NCBI GenBank assembly: GCA_030691075.1
Contig: JAUYFI010000145.1
Span: forward strand, 1 to 35,897
DNA: 35,897 nucleotides
Direction of reading: 5' to 3'
Source: Sulfurisoma sp.
GTDB taxonomy: Bacteria; Pseudomonadota; Gammaproteobacteria; Burkholderiales; Rhodocyclaceae
Positions 25,792-33,115 of this stretch are shown here, piece after piece; positions within the stretch are counted from its first letter, which is position 1; the number at the start of each line of letters is the position of its first letter. Position numbers and translations under genes: made by a program. The notes under the pieces were generated by a model. That model saw nothing but the letters and a program-made list of their open reading frames with translations, did no database searches and was not told where the DNA came from.

Positions 25792-25839
25792 GCGATTATT
25801 CAGGTTCCGTCGTCGCCGGAACTGACATTAGCTGACATT
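25792..25839 (-). promoter_or_regulatory. TGACATT-box promoter of the HD-GYP gene
   Basis: Half-sites TGACATT at 25823-25829 and 25833-25839 (10-bp period), then 22 bp to AATAAT (25800-25795), about 50 bp before the HD-GYP start. It lies between the response-regulator stop and the HD-GYP start. It matches the promoter of the GGDEF gene base for base except at seven positions; the half-site-to--10 spacing is identical. Confidence 0.65.
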
Positions 25840-25867
25840 GGCATAACGAGCGGCCAGCGCCGCCGTT

Positions 25868-26566
25868 TCAGTCCTGGCTGTCGCGCTCGCTCAAGGGCAG
25901 GGCGAAGAGGTAGCCGGAATGGCGCACCGCGCGCAGGACGTCGGCATCGAAGCCGGCCTGCGCCAGCTTTTTGCGCAGGCGACTGAGCGTCGCCTCGAGG
26001 CGGCGCGGGTCGTAGTCGAGGTAGCGTTCGCCGAGCGCCTCGACCAGTTGCTCGCGGGTCGCCTGCTGCCCCGGCGCGCGGGCCAGGCGCGACAGCAGCA
26101 GGGTTTCCGAGCGGGTCAGGTCGAGGCGCCGGCCGTCGGCGAGAACCAGCACCTGGGCCTGTTCGACCAGCACCAGTCCGCCGCGGCCATCCGTCGCCAC
26201 GGGGGCGACGCGGCGGGCGACGGCGCGAATCACCAGGGCCAGCTCGCGGTAGTCGACCGGCTTGGCGAGATAGGCGTCGGCGCCTTCTTCCATGCCGTGG
26301 ATGCGGTCGGCGACTTCGACGCGGGCCGTCAGCATGACGATGCCGCACAGGGGCTGATCGCGCCGCAGGCGCCGCGCGATGGACAGCCCGCTCTCGCCGG
26401 GCAGGCCGATATCGAGGACGGCGACGTCGATGCTTGCGCTCGCCAGCAGCCGGTCGAGGGCCTTGCCGTCCGCGCAGGCGGCCACCTCGAAGTCCTGCCG
26501 GCGCAGGTTGAAGCTCACCTCGTCGAGCAGGTCGGCGTCGTCCTCCACCATGGCGACGCGGATCAC
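25868..26566 (-). CDS. OmpR-family response regulator
   Basis: A 232-aa DNA-binding response regulator. The receiver domain (about 1-120) has the acidic pocket (E8, D9, D10), phospho-acceptor D52 (VLDIGLP), T80 and K102 (AKPVDY). The C-terminal half (about 135-230) is a Trans_reg_C winged helix (DLTRSETLLLSRL ... VLRAVRHSGYLF). The start GTG 26566 overlaps the kinase stop (GTGA) and has AGGA upstream. The much longer open frame is an overlap with the kinase gene. It is almost certainly the partner of the kinase. The TGACATT repeats with 10-bp period in the next two promoters have the spacing that PhoB/OmpR-type regulators bind, so it is the first candidate for their activator. Confidence 0.92.
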   Translation of the reverse strand: MIRVAMVEDDADLLDEVSFNLRRQDFEVAACADGKALDRLLASASIDVAVLDIGLPGESGLSIARRLRRDQPLCGIVMLTARVEVADRIHGMEEGADAYLAKPVDYRELALVIRAVARRVAPVATDGRGGLVLVEQAQVLVLADGRRLDLTRSETLLLSRLARAPGQQATREQLVEALGERYLDYDPRRLEATLSRLRKKLAQAGFDADVLRAVRHSGYLFALPLSERDSQD

Positions 26567-28473
26567 CCCGGCGTTCCTTCCAGCGGCAGCCAGAAACGCA
26601 ACACGGCGCTCCAGCCTTCGCGTTCGAGAATCTCGACGCCGCCGCCGTGCAGTTCGGCGATGCGGCGCACCAGATAGAGACCGAGGCCGGCGCCGGAAAC
26701 ATGGTCGTGGTCCTCGCCGCGCACATACTTGCCGAACACCTCGTCCCAGCTCGCGGACGCGATGCCGGCGCCGCGGTCGGCCACCGTCCATGCCACGCCC
26801 GCCCGGCCCTGTCGCTCCATGGCCTCGACCTGGAACCCCACCGGGCTGGCCGGCGGCGAATACTTGAGGGCGTTGTCGAGCAGATTGACCAGGGCGACCT
26901 GCACCAGCGCCGCGTCGCCGCGACAGGGCAGCGCGGCCGGGGCATCGAGGTCGACGCGCTCGACGGCCCCCTCGACGCAGGACTCGACCGCCAGCCGCGC
27001 CAGCGCCACGCCGTCGAGCGGCACGGGACGGACGGTGAGGCGGGCGTCGTCGACGCGGTCTTTCGCCAGGAACTGCTTGACCAAGCCGTTGATGCGGCCG
27101 ACCGAGCGGCGGATGCGCCGGTGGCGCAGGCGAACTTCCTCGTTCTCGGGCTGGTGCAGATATTCGAGCGATTGCACGGCGCCGTCGATCACCGACAGCG
27201 GCGTGCGCAGTTCGTGCGTCAGCATGGCGACGAACTGGCGGTGCTCGCGCTGGGCCGCGCTTTCCGCCTCGGCGCGGCTTTCGGCCAAATCGGCGCGCGC
27301 TTCCGCCGCGAAGCGCGCCGTCTCGCTGTCGCGCATGTACGCGATCACCGCGAGTTGCACGGCAAGAATATTGGCGAGCTGGGTGATCTGGCGACTATGC
27401 AATAGCCATTGATCGCCCGGATACAGGCCGAGCAGGGTCGCGACGAGCGGCAGGGTTCCGAACGCGACGATGCCGCCGGCCGCCAGCAGGAACAGCCCGT
27501 CGCGCTTGCCCTGGCGCCACAAGTCGTAAGCCAGCCACAGATAGAGCGGGATGACCAGGAGCGTCATGCCCATCAGGACGCGCGCCGCTTCGGTGTAGTG
27601 GCCGGTAAAGAGCGATCCCATCAGCAGCAGCGGCAGGACGAGCTGGACGCGGAAGAAAAGAAACCACCCTGTCCGGTCGCGCCCGACGCGCAGAATGCGG
27701 CGGTAGAAAGGCGCGCCGGCGGAGATGGAAGCGAACAGGAAAAATCCGAGCCATGGGTCGGCGACCGCGGGGGTGTCCGGAAACAGAAACTGGCTGGCGA
27801 ATCCGTTGACGCCGATATAAAGCAGGGTAAGTGCCAGCACATGCAGCGAAAAATAGCCGTAGAGCGAATCGCGCAGCCAAACCCAATTGATCAGGTTGAG
27901 GAGAAAAACCGTGGCCATCAGCCCGTAGAAGCCCCCCAGCAGCGCATATTCCGTTGCCGCCGCCTGCTGGAACTCGAGCGGCCGCCAGAGCTTGGGGAAG
28001 GCCATCGACGCGCTGGTGGTCTGGAGCCGCAGGTAGAAGGTGCGCGGCCGGGTATCGGGCAGGTCGAGTCTGGCGACGAAGGCGCGGTAGGGAACCTCGC
28101 TCAGCGCGAACGGCTGGTGATCGCCGCCGCGCCGCTCGCGGAAAGCGGGCTGGGCGCCCGGCGCGACCGGAAGCGCTTCGTACAGCCGGATGTCGTCGAG
28201 GAAGGGCGGCTGCACTTCCAGCCACCACTCGCCCGGCGCGGGCGGTTGCACGGTGAAGCGCAGCCAGTGCACCGTCCGCGTGTAGCCGGCGTTCAACTGT
28301 TCGTCGAGCGGGCGGAAGCGAGCGGCGGCTTCGGGCGCCGCCACCGACGCGATGGTCTCGCTACCGTCGGCGTCCGCCAGCAGCGCGAGCCCCGCCACCG
28401 GCAGCCCGCCGGCCAGGGCGACCGCGGGCCAGCAGAGCAGGAGTATCCAGCGAAACATGGAGGGTATCGACAC
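26563..28473 (-). CDS. Sensor histidine kinase with 7TMR-DISM sensor
   Basis: A 636-aa kinase. An N-terminal signal or anchor (about 6-22) is followed by a 7TMR-DISMED2-like periplasmic sensing domain (about 30-165), a 7TM-DISM block (about 176-382), a coiled coil, then HisKA and HATPase. The phospho-histidine is H420 in the H-box MLTHELRTPLSVIDG. The N-box is VNLLDNALKYS, and G boxes DRGAGIA and GAGLGLYLV follow. DISM domains usually sense small ligands such as sugars or metabolites. The start GTG 28473 has GAGGA upstream and sits 12 bp after the small gene at 28486; ATG 28458 is an alternative. Its stop overlaps the regulator start, so kinase and regulator are one unit. Confidence 0.92.
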   Translation of the reverse strand: MSIPSMFRWILLLCWPAVALAGGLPVAGLALLADADGSETIASVAAPEAAARFRPLDEQLNAGYTRTVHWLRFTVQPPAPGEWWLEVQPPFLDDIRLYEALPVAPGAQPAFRERRGGDHQPFALSEVPYRAFVARLDLPDTRPRTFYLRLQTTSASMAFPKLWRPLEFQQAAATEYALLGGFYGLMATVFLLNLINWVWLRDSLYGYFSLHVLALTLLYIGVNGFASQFLFPDTPAVADPWLGFFLFASISAGAPFYRRILRVGRDRTGWFLFFRVQLVLPLLLMGSLFTGHYTEAARVLMGMTLLVIPLYLWLAYDLWRQGKRDGLFLLAAGGIVAFGTLPLVATLLGLYPGDQWLLHSRQITQLANILAVQLAVIAYMRDSETARFAAEARADLAESRAEAESAAQREHRQFVAMLTHELRTPLSVIDGAVQSLEYLHQPENEEVRLRHRRIRRSVGRINGLVKQFLAKDRVDDARLTVRPVPLDGVALARLAVESCVEGAVERVDLDAPAALPCRGDAALVQVALVNLLDNALKYSPPASPVGFQVEAMERQGRAGVAWTVADRGAGIASASWDEVFGKYVRGEDHDHVSGAGLGLYLVRRIAELHGGGVEILEREGWSAVLRFWLPLEGTPG

Positions 28474-28485
28474 AGCGAGCCATCC

Positions 28486-28734
28486 TCACTGCGTATAGAC
28501 GATCTCCATCTGTGCGTCCAGCCCGGTCACCGTGTCGAGAATCGTTTCGGTGAGTTCCTGATCCTCGTCGCTCCAGGTCGCATCCGGTGCAGCGGAGGTC
28601 GTGGCCAGCGGCGCGATGTCGAAATCGACAAAGCGGTTCCCGATCTTCAGCACCTGGGCACCGGAATGCTCGACCAGTTCCCAATCGTCGGGGATTTCCA
28701 TTTCCACATGCAGGTGCAGCAGCAGTTTCTTCAT
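28486..28734 (-). CDS. Small conserved hypothetical protein leading the kinase operon
   Basis: An 82-aa acidic soluble protein. ATG 28734 has a strong GGGAGAA site 5 bases upstream. It reads MKKLLLHLHVEMEIPDDWEL, then a beta-rich stretch (QVLKIGNRFVDFDIAPL) and an acidic helix (WSDEDQELTETILDTV). There is no signal peptide. I do not recognise its family. It is followed after 12 bp by the histidine kinase, so it may be part of the sensing unit, for example a small modulator. A strong hairpin (28753-28784) lies just upstream. Confidence 0.75.
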   Translation of the reverse strand: MKKLLLHLHVEMEIPDDWELVEHSGAQVLKIGNRFVDFDIAPLATTSAAPDATWSDEDQELTETILDTVTGLDAQMEIVYTQ

Positions 28735-28752
28735 AAGGTTCTCCCGTGGTCG

Positions 28753-28784
28753 GGATGCCGGCCAGCCACTCGAGCCCGGCATCC
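28753..28784. terminator. 9-bp hairpin between udg and the small gene
   Basis: GGATGCCGG (28753-28761) and CCGGCATCC (28776-28784) pair perfectly with a 14-base loop. It lies between the udg stop and the next start on the minus strand. It may end the tsaB-rimI-udg transcript, or act as a leader structure. No U-run follows. Confidence 0.45.
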
Positions 28785-28795
28785 AAGCCGCCGGA

Positions 28796-29569
28796 TCATA
28801 CGGAACAACCCGGATGGGCGGTATCTTGTTCCTGCAATTGCTTCATCGTGCGCCGCATGAAGCACAGATCCTCCCAGGCCTTGGCCTTGTCCGCCAGGCT
28901 GCGCAGCAGATAGGCCGGATGGTAGGTAACGATCAGCGGGATGCCCTTGAAGTCGAACAGGCGCCCGCGCGATTCGCCGACCTTGACCTCGGCCTGCAAG
29001 AGCGTCTGCGCCGCCGGCTTGCCCAGGGCGACAATCAGCTTCGGCCGGATCAGCGCGATCTGTCGCTCCAGATAGGGCCAGCAAGCGGCGGTTTCCTCGG
29101 GCTGCGGCGTGCGGTTGCCGGGCGGGCGGCATTTGACGGCGTTGGCGATATAGACGTCCGCGCCGCGTCTGAGGTCGATGGCCGCCAGCATCGCGTCGAG
29201 CAGCTTGCCGGCCTGGCCGACGAAAGGCTCGCCTCGCTCGTCCTCCTCGGCACCCGGGCCCTCGCCGACGAACAGCCAGTCGGCATCGACGTCGCCGACG
29301 CCGAGCACGGCCTGCCGGCGCTCGCGGCAGAGCATGCAGGCATCGCAGCCCGCGACGGTGGCGCGCAGCTCGTCCCAGCCCATGCCGGCGATGGCCGCGC
29401 CGCGACCTTCGGCGGCGGCGAGCGTGGGTGCAAGAGGCTGTGCCACGGCCTGAAAAGTCGGCGCTGGCGACACGGCGATCCGGGGAGCCACGGCTTCAGG
29501 CGGCGCCTCGCGCAACCGCCACAGCGGACCCAGGCCCATCTCGCGCAGAACGGAGTCGCGCCGGCTCAT
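28796..29569 (-). CDS. Uracil-DNA glycosylase, family 4 (Fe-S)
   Basis: Removes uracil from DNA, starting base excision repair. A 257-aa family 4 enzyme with a 4Fe-4S cluster: N-terminal cysteines C75, C78 and C81 (CDACMLC), plus KCRPPGNRTP and the later ACWPYL cysteines. The active-site motif is GEGPGAEED (103-111), and the DNA-binding motif is YHPAYLLR in the last third. About 60 residues before the core are low-complexity and probably a linker; a repeat copy sits there (29453-29477). Its start overlaps the rimI stop (ATGA), so tsaB-rimI-udg form an operon. The tsaB-rimI-udg order is common in betaproteobacteria. Confidence 0.92.
   Translation of the reverse strand: MSRRDSVLREMGLGPLWRLREAPPEAVAPRIAVSPAPTFQAVAQPLAPTLAAAEGRGAAIAGMGWDELRATVAGCDACMLCRERRQAVLGVGDVDADWLFVGEGPGAEEDERGEPFVGQAGKLLDAMLAAIDLRRGADVYIANAVKCRPPGNRTPQPEETAACWPYLERQIALIRPKLIVALGKPAAQTLLQAEVKVGESRGRLFDFKGIPLIVTYHPAYLLRSLADKAKAWEDLCFMRRTMKQLQEQDTAHPGCSV
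29453..29477 (-). repeat. Coding-embedded short repeat, copy 4 (in udg)
   Basis: The reverse complement carries the full core GTCGCCAGCGCCGACTTTT with CGCCGT before it. It is read here as A-V-S-P-A-P-T-F in the poorly conserved N-terminal linker of the glycosylase. Confidence 0.75.
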
Positions 29570-30039
29570 AGATCCCTCGCCATCACAATGGCATCCTCGC
29601 GGCCATGATGCGCCGCGTAGTAACCGCGCCGCTCGCCGATGGCGATGAAATCAAAATGGCGGTAGAGGCCGATGCCCGAAACGTTCGAAGGCCGCACCTC
29701 CAGCAGCATGCGCTTCGCCCCCTTGCCGCGCGCGACGGCAAACATCTGCCGCAACAGCCGGCTGCCGAAGCCGCGTCGCCGCGCCTCGGGCAGGATGCTC
29801 AGATTGAGCAGATGCGCCTCGTCGACGGCCAGCATCATCACCGCGTAGCCAAGCATCACCCCATCTTCGTGCAACAGCCAGGCGCCGTAGCCGGCCGCGA
29901 GCGAATCGGTGAAGTTGCCGCGCGTCCACGGAAAATCATAGATGCGCTGCTCGGCGGCGATCACGGCATCGACGTCATCCGCGCGCATCGGCGCAAAGTC
30001 GATCGCGGTGGCCGAAGACGGCGCCAGCACGGCGGCCAT
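29566..30039 (-). CDS. rimI: Ribosomal protein S18-alanine N-acetyltransferase RimI
   Basis: GNAT-family enzyme acetylating the N-terminal alanine of ribosomal protein S18. At 157 aa it matches the family. The acetyl-CoA loop RRRGFGSRLL is near residue 88, followed by LEVRPSNVSGIGLYRHFDF, a standard RimI stretch. ATG 30039 directly follows the tsaB stop, as in many proteobacteria where tsaB and rimI are neighbours. Its stop overlaps the udg start by 4 bp. Confidence 0.93.
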   Translation of the reverse strand: MAAVLAPSSATAIDFAPMRADDVDAVIAAEQRIYDFPWTRGNFTDSLAAGYGAWLLHEDGVMLGYAVMMLAVDEAHLLNLSILPEARRRGFGSRLLRQMFAVARGKGAKRMLLEVRPSNVSGIGLYRHFDFIAIGERRGYYAAHHGREDAIVMARDL

Positions 30040-30744
30040 TCAGCGCACCCCTCCCTTCGCCAGCCGCTCCGCCGTGGTCAGCGCCACCTTGTCGCGCACG
30101 TACATCGGCGCCGCCAGTGCGGCATCGACGCCCTCGTTGCGGGCGAAGCGCCGCGCCGCCAGCGCCGCCAGCGCGCCGGCCGTCGGAAAAATATCGGGGC
30201 GGACATGCCCCAGCGCCTCGCCCAGCACGCCACCGAGTGCCTCGCCGTAGCTGTCGAAGCCATCGCCGCAACCCAGCCAGTCGGTGCCGTTCGGCACATG
30301 CACCTCGCCCGCCGCGCTCACCGCCGGCGGCAGCACCTGCATCGGCACCGCGTCGCGCAGCAGCCAGGCGGCACTGTAAACCTCGTGCATGCGCGCATCG
30401 AAGCAGGTGAACACCTTCTTGGCCCCGGTGGATTCAAACGCCGCGCGCGCCAGCACTTCGAGCGAACCGACGCCGACCACCGGCCGGTCGAGACCGAAGG
30501 CCAGGCCCTGCGCCACGCCACAGGCCAGCCGCAGCCCGGTGAAACCGCCGGGGCCGGCGCCGTAGGCGATGCCGTCGATCTGGGAAAGCGCAATCTCGCC
30601 CTCGGCCAGCAATTCATGCACCCAGGGCAGCAGCACTTCCGAGCCGCCGTTGGGCAGGTCGCGGTCGCGCTCGTGGATTTCACCGTAATGCCAGAGCGCG
30701 ACCGACAGGCGGCGAGTGGAAGTTTCAAAGGCGAGCAGATTCAC
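30040..30744 (-). CDS. tsaB: tRNA threonylcarbamoyladenosine protein TsaB
   Basis: Partner of TsaD and TsaE in making the universal t6A37 modification of ANN-decoding tRNAs. At 234 aa it has the normal length. The N-terminal ASKHA fold is seen in MNLLAFETSTRRLSVAL, and GAGPGGFTGLRLACGVAQGL (residues about 62-81) is the strongest TsaB signature. The gene is directly joined to rimI. The next gene upstream on this strand is rhuM, 31 bp away, which belongs to a different functional unit. Confidence 0.94.
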   Translation of the reverse strand: MNLLAFETSTRRLSVALWHYGEIHERDRDLPNGGSEVLLPWVHELLAEGEIALSQIDGIAYGAGPGGFTGLRLACGVAQGLAFGLDRPVVGVGSLEVLARAAFESTGAKKVFTCFDARMHEVYSAAWLLRDAVPMQVLPPAVSAAGEVHVPNGTDWLGCGDGFDSYGEALGGVLGEALGHVRPDIFPTAGALAALAARRFARNEGVDAALAAPMYVRDKVALTTAERLAKGGVR

Positions 30745-30775
30745 GGCGCGATTTTATCCTCAAGCGTCATGTTCA

Positions 30776-31819
30776 TCATTTCTTCCCTCGTTTGCCGTCC
30801 GTCAATTGCTTCGCCATCCGGTCAAAGTCGCTGCCGACCCGCGTCTGTTCCTCGATCTGCCGCTGGTGATACTGCTCGTATTCGTTTTCCGCGCGCTGTT
30901 GCGCCATCTCGTGCGAGATTTTTCCGGCATGGGTCAGGATGTCGCGGTCGTTGATATTCAGGAAGGCGTCGAGCTTCTTGATCCAGTCGCTCATGTGCAT
31001 GGCAATGCGACGCATGGCCTGGCCTTCGGCAAAAATCAGGTATTGCTCGGCCAGGTTGTTCAGGGCCCGCAGTTCGTCTTCCGCCAGATAGTTCTTGGCG
31101 ATGGCGACATCCTGCTTGCGCGGCTTGGCGCCGCGCCAGGTGGTCAGCCCCATGTTGGGCTTTTCCGCATCGGCCCGTGCATGGACGATCTCGGCGGCGG
31201 TCTGACCGGTAATCGCCCAGTGCATCTTGTTCTGCACGGTCTTGAAGAAGGTGAGGCTGATGTCCAGCGTCGGATCGTAGTCGATGCTGGTCGCGTAGAT
31301 ATCGGTGATCTTCTGGTAAAAGCGCCGCTCCGAAGTGCGGATGTCCTGGATGCGGCGGGTCAGCTCTTCGAAGTAGTCGAAGGGCTGCTGCGGATTCTTC
31401 AGCCGTTCGTCGTCCAGCGTAAAGCCCTTGACGATGTATTCCTTGAGGCGCTGCGTCGCCCAGATGCGAAAGCGCGTCGCGACATGGCTTTTGACCCGGT
31501 AGCCGACCGAGATGATCATGTCGAGGTTGTAGTGATCAACCAGGCGTTTGACCTCGCGCCCGCCCTCGGGCCGAACCAACAAGTATTTCTTGTGAGTTGC
31601 CTCCGGCAGCAACTCGCCTTCCTCATAGACATGCTGGATGTGCAGGCTGATGTTCTGCTGGCTGGTCTGGAACAGTTCGGTCAGTTGTGCCTGGGGCAGC
31701 CAGACGGTTTCCTCTTCCAGCCGCACATCGATCTTGACTTTGCCGTCTTCCGCCTCGTAAACCAGAAACTGACCGCCGCGTTCGGCGCCATCGCTTTGCT
31801 GGAGCGACTTTGGGCTCAT
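30776..31819 (-). CDS. rhuM: RhuM-family protein
   Basis: A 347-aa soluble protein of the virulence RhuM family, which often sits beside type I restriction specificity genes. The N-terminal helix-turn-helix-like part (WLPQAQLTELFQTSQQNISL) is near residue 40. VDHYNLDMIISVGYRVKS and FRIWATQRLKEYIVKGF are typical of the family. Its function is not firmly known; the name comes from a Salmonella pathogenicity island gene. Start ATG 31819 overlaps the hsdS stop (ATGA), so the two were one operon. It looks intact although hsdS is broken. Confidence 0.9.
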   Translation of the reverse strand: MSPKSLQQSDGAERGGQFLVYEAEDGKVKIDVRLEEETVWLPQAQLTELFQTSQQNISLHIQHVYEEGELLPEATHKKYLLVRPEGGREVKRLVDHYNLDMIISVGYRVKSHVATRFRIWATQRLKEYIVKGFTLDDERLKNPQQPFDYFEELTRRIQDIRTSERRFYQKITDIYATSIDYDPTLDISLTFFKTVQNKMHWAITGQTAAEIVHARADAEKPNMGLTTWRGAKPRKQDVAIAKNYLAEDELRALNNLAEQYLIFAEGQAMRRIAMHMSDWIKKLDAFLNINDRDILTHAGKISHEMAQQRAENEYEQYHQRQIEEQTRVGSDFDRMAKQLTDGKRGKK

Positions 31820-32755
31820 GGTTGGACGGCCTCCTCGATGAGTTGTTCGACGCGGGTTTTCGCTTGTTTGAGCAGGCGCCTGGACTCTTCTTTGCTGTTG
31901 ATCGATTTTCGTATCAGGGCTGTGACCTCGTCGTGAAATGAACGTGAGATCGCGGGAATCACAAGTTTGACGACATCTCGGTTGGTTATGTGGCCAACTG
32001 TGGTAGCCACCGTCATAGCTCGCATGAGTTGGGCCTGACCAACGATGCTGTTGATAATGAACACGGCGTACTCTGAAGACATGGCCTTATTAGGCCGAGG
32101 CGATAGGTGACAAACCCGTTGGCTGACGAAGCATTCGCCCTCTAGGATGCTCGCATAGAAGTACTTAATTCCATCCATGCCGACTACGACATCACCTCCC
32201 CGCGCCTTTAAAACATCAACGGAGCTTGCATAGGCCGAGTCAATGCTCGTCAATTCATCTGGAATGATGTGGCTTGGTTTGATATTTCCAATTCGGACAA
32301 CAGGCTCTCCTGGAGAGAAACCCCGCCTTAAAAGGAGCACTCGGCTTAAGCCTGATGATCGCCACGGACCGGGGAACACTCGCGGGAAACAGATGCGGCT
32401 CCGATCTGGCTGCCAATCCAGCGTAAGCACCGACTGAATAGACCAATATGTCATTTTCTTGCACCCTGCATCGTGCATTGCGAGCATCTTGCGCAGCAGA
32501 GATCGTCCGCATTGGTGCATCCGAGATAGCGTTTGCCAGGATGTGCTCCGCCGCAATATTGCGAATCCCCGATTGAGCGTCCCAATGAGGTGAGCCGTGC
32601 TCACCGTCTGTAACATAGCCGACAGAACGGGTCTTCGAAAAAGGCTGCGCCCGAAGTTGCCTTGAAAGTCGCAGGTATTCGGGCCGGTAGTAGTCAGGGG
32701 AACAGTCCGGTGAGTTTTCTAGACTGGCGACCGAGACGACCGATGGCGCGGCCAT
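31816..32755 (-). pseudogene. hsdS: Type I restriction specificity subunit HsdS, frameshifted
   Basis: Two open frames together cover an S-subunit. The 5' part (from ATG 32755) reads SPDYYRPEYL and GYVTDGEHGSPHW, then the first target-recognition domain up to VAIIRLKPSAPFKAGFL near 32318. It then runs out of frame and stops at 32255. The 3' part reads SPGEPVVRIGNIKPSHI onward (second recognition domain) and the C-terminal helix to 31816. The two parts join at about 32300-32325, without the central conserved helices normally found between them. The total is about 313 codons, whereas intact HsdS is about 400 or more. This fits an internal deletion with a frameshift. No hsdM or hsdR is present. 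Base composition is visibly richer in A and T than the neighbours, which suggests transfer. Confidence 0.75.
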
Positions 32756-32760
32756 TACTG

Positions 32761-32774
32761 CCCCCCCCAAAAAA
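32761..32774 (-). repeat. C8A6 homopolymer tract before hsdS
   Basis: Eight C then six A on the plus strand, which is T6G8 on the hsdS strand, 5 bases before ATG 32755. Runs of G this long near restriction specificity genes are known sites of slipped-strand phase variation in other bacteria. Here it lies before the start, so it could change translation or expression. It may also mark a sequencing problem. Confidence 0.5.
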
Positions 32775-32879
32775 CTATATTTCCGCGCCTGCGCGAAGCG
32801 AACGAAAGCTTCCGCCACACACAACTGATCGTCAAGGAGTTTAACGTGAAATAACTCGTTCGGAGCAAGGTGTGATAGC

Positions 32880-32987
32880 CGAGTGCAGCGAGCAAACCAG
32901 AAGCCTCCACGCGAGGGGAGGATGGGAGGGGTGGGCGTTTATTGCCTTGAACGATTTCATGGCACGAGGGTGGATTCGGCGACCATG
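32880..32987 (-). repeat. 108-bp dispersed intergenic repeat, copy B
   Basis: Reverse-strand copy of 21432-21539 with 11 differences. The hairpin is kept with one mismatch in the stem (CCTCCCC against GTGGAGG). It abuts the upstream side of the hsdS remnant. The copies do not share flanking sequence beyond 108 bp. Confidence 0.85.
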
Positions 32988-33115
32988 TGAGTTAGCATCG
33001 TCCAATGGGGTATGAGTCTGAGCAAGGGGTGAAATGTCCGGCGTAGTCCAAAACAAACCCATCACAGAATCCGGATAGCCCATTTTGCGAGCGTGGGGAG
33101 GCATAATCCCGGGCC

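Larger units (their letters stand above)
32756..33115. other. Gene-free stretch between hsdS remnant and MHS transporter
   Basis: About 360 bp with no convincing gene. From left to right it has a C8A6 homopolymer block (32761-32774), an hsdS-frame extension (to about 32880) that stays open on the minus strand but has no recognisable domain, repeat copy B (32880-32987), and the leader of the transporter. A GGGGAGG lies 14 bases before the transporter start. Confidence 0.6.

Noticed and set aside
32841-33104. 87-aa open frame over repeat copy B
   Set aside because: Copy A carries the same short MKSFKAI frame, so this is the repeat itself. There is no ribosome site or domain.
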